Below, one piece after another: positions 13,656 through 14,164 of a DNA stretch of 14,164 nt. Positions within the stretch are counted from its first letter, which is position 1, and each line of letters begins with the position of its first letter. A model generated the notes under the pieces. The model made no database searches and was not told where the DNA came from. It saw only the letters and a program-made list of their open reading frames with translations. The position numbers and the translations under genes were made by a program. The stretch is from Actinomycetes bacterium (GTDB lineage Bacteria; Actinomycetota; Acidimicrobiia; Acidimicrobiales; RAAP-2): NCBI GenBank assembly GCA_021850345.1, contig JAJZMN010000048.1:636-14799 (forward strand), read 5' to 3'.

Positions 13656-14164
13656 TCAGGCGACTCGTTGGACGAGGGTGGTCACCCAGGCCAGTCGGTC
13701 GAGCACCAGCAGGACGCCCATGGCGCCGAGGACGGTGGCCGAGGTGGCGGTGACTGCCGTGCCGTGCCGACGGAGCCAGGCCAGGGGAGCGGCGAGGCGG
13801 TCGAAGAGGACGGCGACGGCAAGGAAGGGCGCACCGAGGCCGAGCGAGTAGACCGCCAGGAACACTGCACCGGATGCGACGTGACCCTGTTGGGCGGAGA
13901 GGGCCAGTACCGAGGCGAGGATCGGCCCGACGCATGGCGTCCATCCGAACGCGAAGGCCGCGCCGGCCACCGGGGCGGTGAACGGACCGAGACGGGCGAG
14001 GCGCGGGTGGATCCGCCATTCCCGGTAGAGGCCGGGTCGTTGGAGCACGAGAGTCCCGAGCAAGAACAGCGCCATGGCCACCACCACGACACCCGAGATG
14101 CGCGTCAGCGTGCCCTGTTGGTGCACGACGGCACGCCCGAGCGCGCTTGCCGACAGTCCAAGGA
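13656..14164 (-). CDS. ccdA: CcdA/DsbD-family thiol-disulfide membrane protein (N-terminal part outside window)
   Basis: C-terminal 169 codons of a polytopic membrane protein that passes reducing power from cytoplasmic thioredoxin to extracytoplasmic thiols, usually for cytochrome c maturation. The visible part enters with LGLSASALGRAVVHQ. It then shows a helix (VVVVAMALFLLGTLVL), the hallmark GAAFAFGWTPCVGPILASVL carrying one of the two redox Cys, the helix VFLAVYSLGLGAPFLAVAV, and a last helix near the end. The partner Cys (CVLP-type motif in the first helix) must lie beyond the right edge. The frame is open to the edge, so the GTG at 14126 is internal rather than the start. It converges with the disulfide oxidoreductase gene. 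The family call is firm; ccdA versus a DsbD-like paralogue is not decided. Confidence 0.85.
   Translation of the reverse strand, partial: LGLSASALGRAVVHQQGTLTRISGVVVVAMALFLLGTLVLQRPGLYREWRIHPRLARLGPFTAPVAGAAFAFGWTPCVGPILASVLALSAQQGHVASGAVFLAVYSLGLGAPFLAVAVLFDRLAAPLAWLRRHGTAVTATSATVLGAMGVLLVLDRLAWVTTLVQRVA

Noticed and set aside
1..14164. CRISPR arrays, tRNA or rRNA genes
   Set aside because: No regularly spaced repeats, cloverleaf-like elements or rRNA-like stretches were noticed. Small RNAs cannot be excluded by eye.

Overview
This is a GC-rich window with strong G/C preference at third codon positions, frequent GTG starts and GTGA/ATGA overlaps. It carries actinobacterial-style regulators: an ECF sigma factor with an RsrA-like zinc anti-sigma factor, and a CmtR-like ArsR protein. 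A high-GC actinobacterium is the best guess. An acidimicrobial-type lineage would fit, but the sequence does not prove it.

Region 1 (1-1253, minus) is the N-terminal 417 codons of a GH15 glucoamylase/glucodextranase-type enzyme that runs off the left edge. A 382-bp spacer with small repeats and a hairpin follows.

Region 2 (1636-9291, minus) is the most interesting part. Three genes read in the same direction: rmuC (PD-(D/E)xK-fold DNA recombination protein), a TPR-repeat protein, and a 1741-residue giant starting at a GTG that overlaps the TPR stop codon by 4 bp. The giant joins a BrxC/PglY/DUF6079-like P-loop ATPase to a C-terminal PglZ phosphatase-superfamily domain through a Gly-rich linker. 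These are the two signature activities of BREX/Pgl phage-defence systems, here in one polypeptide. No methyltransferase, Lon-like protease, kinase or helicase of classical BREX is visible in the window. A reduced or variant PglY-PglZ module is my inference.

Region 3 (9409-10083) is eroded DNA. It holds a frameshifted piece of an IS1634-like (DUF4277) transposase, an unrecognised C-terminal coding fragment, and sequence with no clear gene.

Region 4 (10084-14164) is a stress/metal/redox cluster. Leftward from about 11207 run a small zinc-finger anti-sigma-like gene, a CmtR-like ArsR repressor with a palindromic operator at its start codon, and an NrtS-like two-helix membrane protein. Rightward from 11279 run an ECF sigma factor, an RsrA-spaced zinc anti-sigma factor (ATGA overlap), and an FAD/NAD(P) disulfide oxidoreductase of the MerA/Lpd superfamily. 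Between the two divergent starts lie back-to-back SigR/SigH-type promoter motifs: GGAAT-N17-GTT leftward and GGAAT-N18-GTT rightward. They suggest that this sigma factor drives both arms. A convergent, partial CcdA-family membrane protein closes the right edge.
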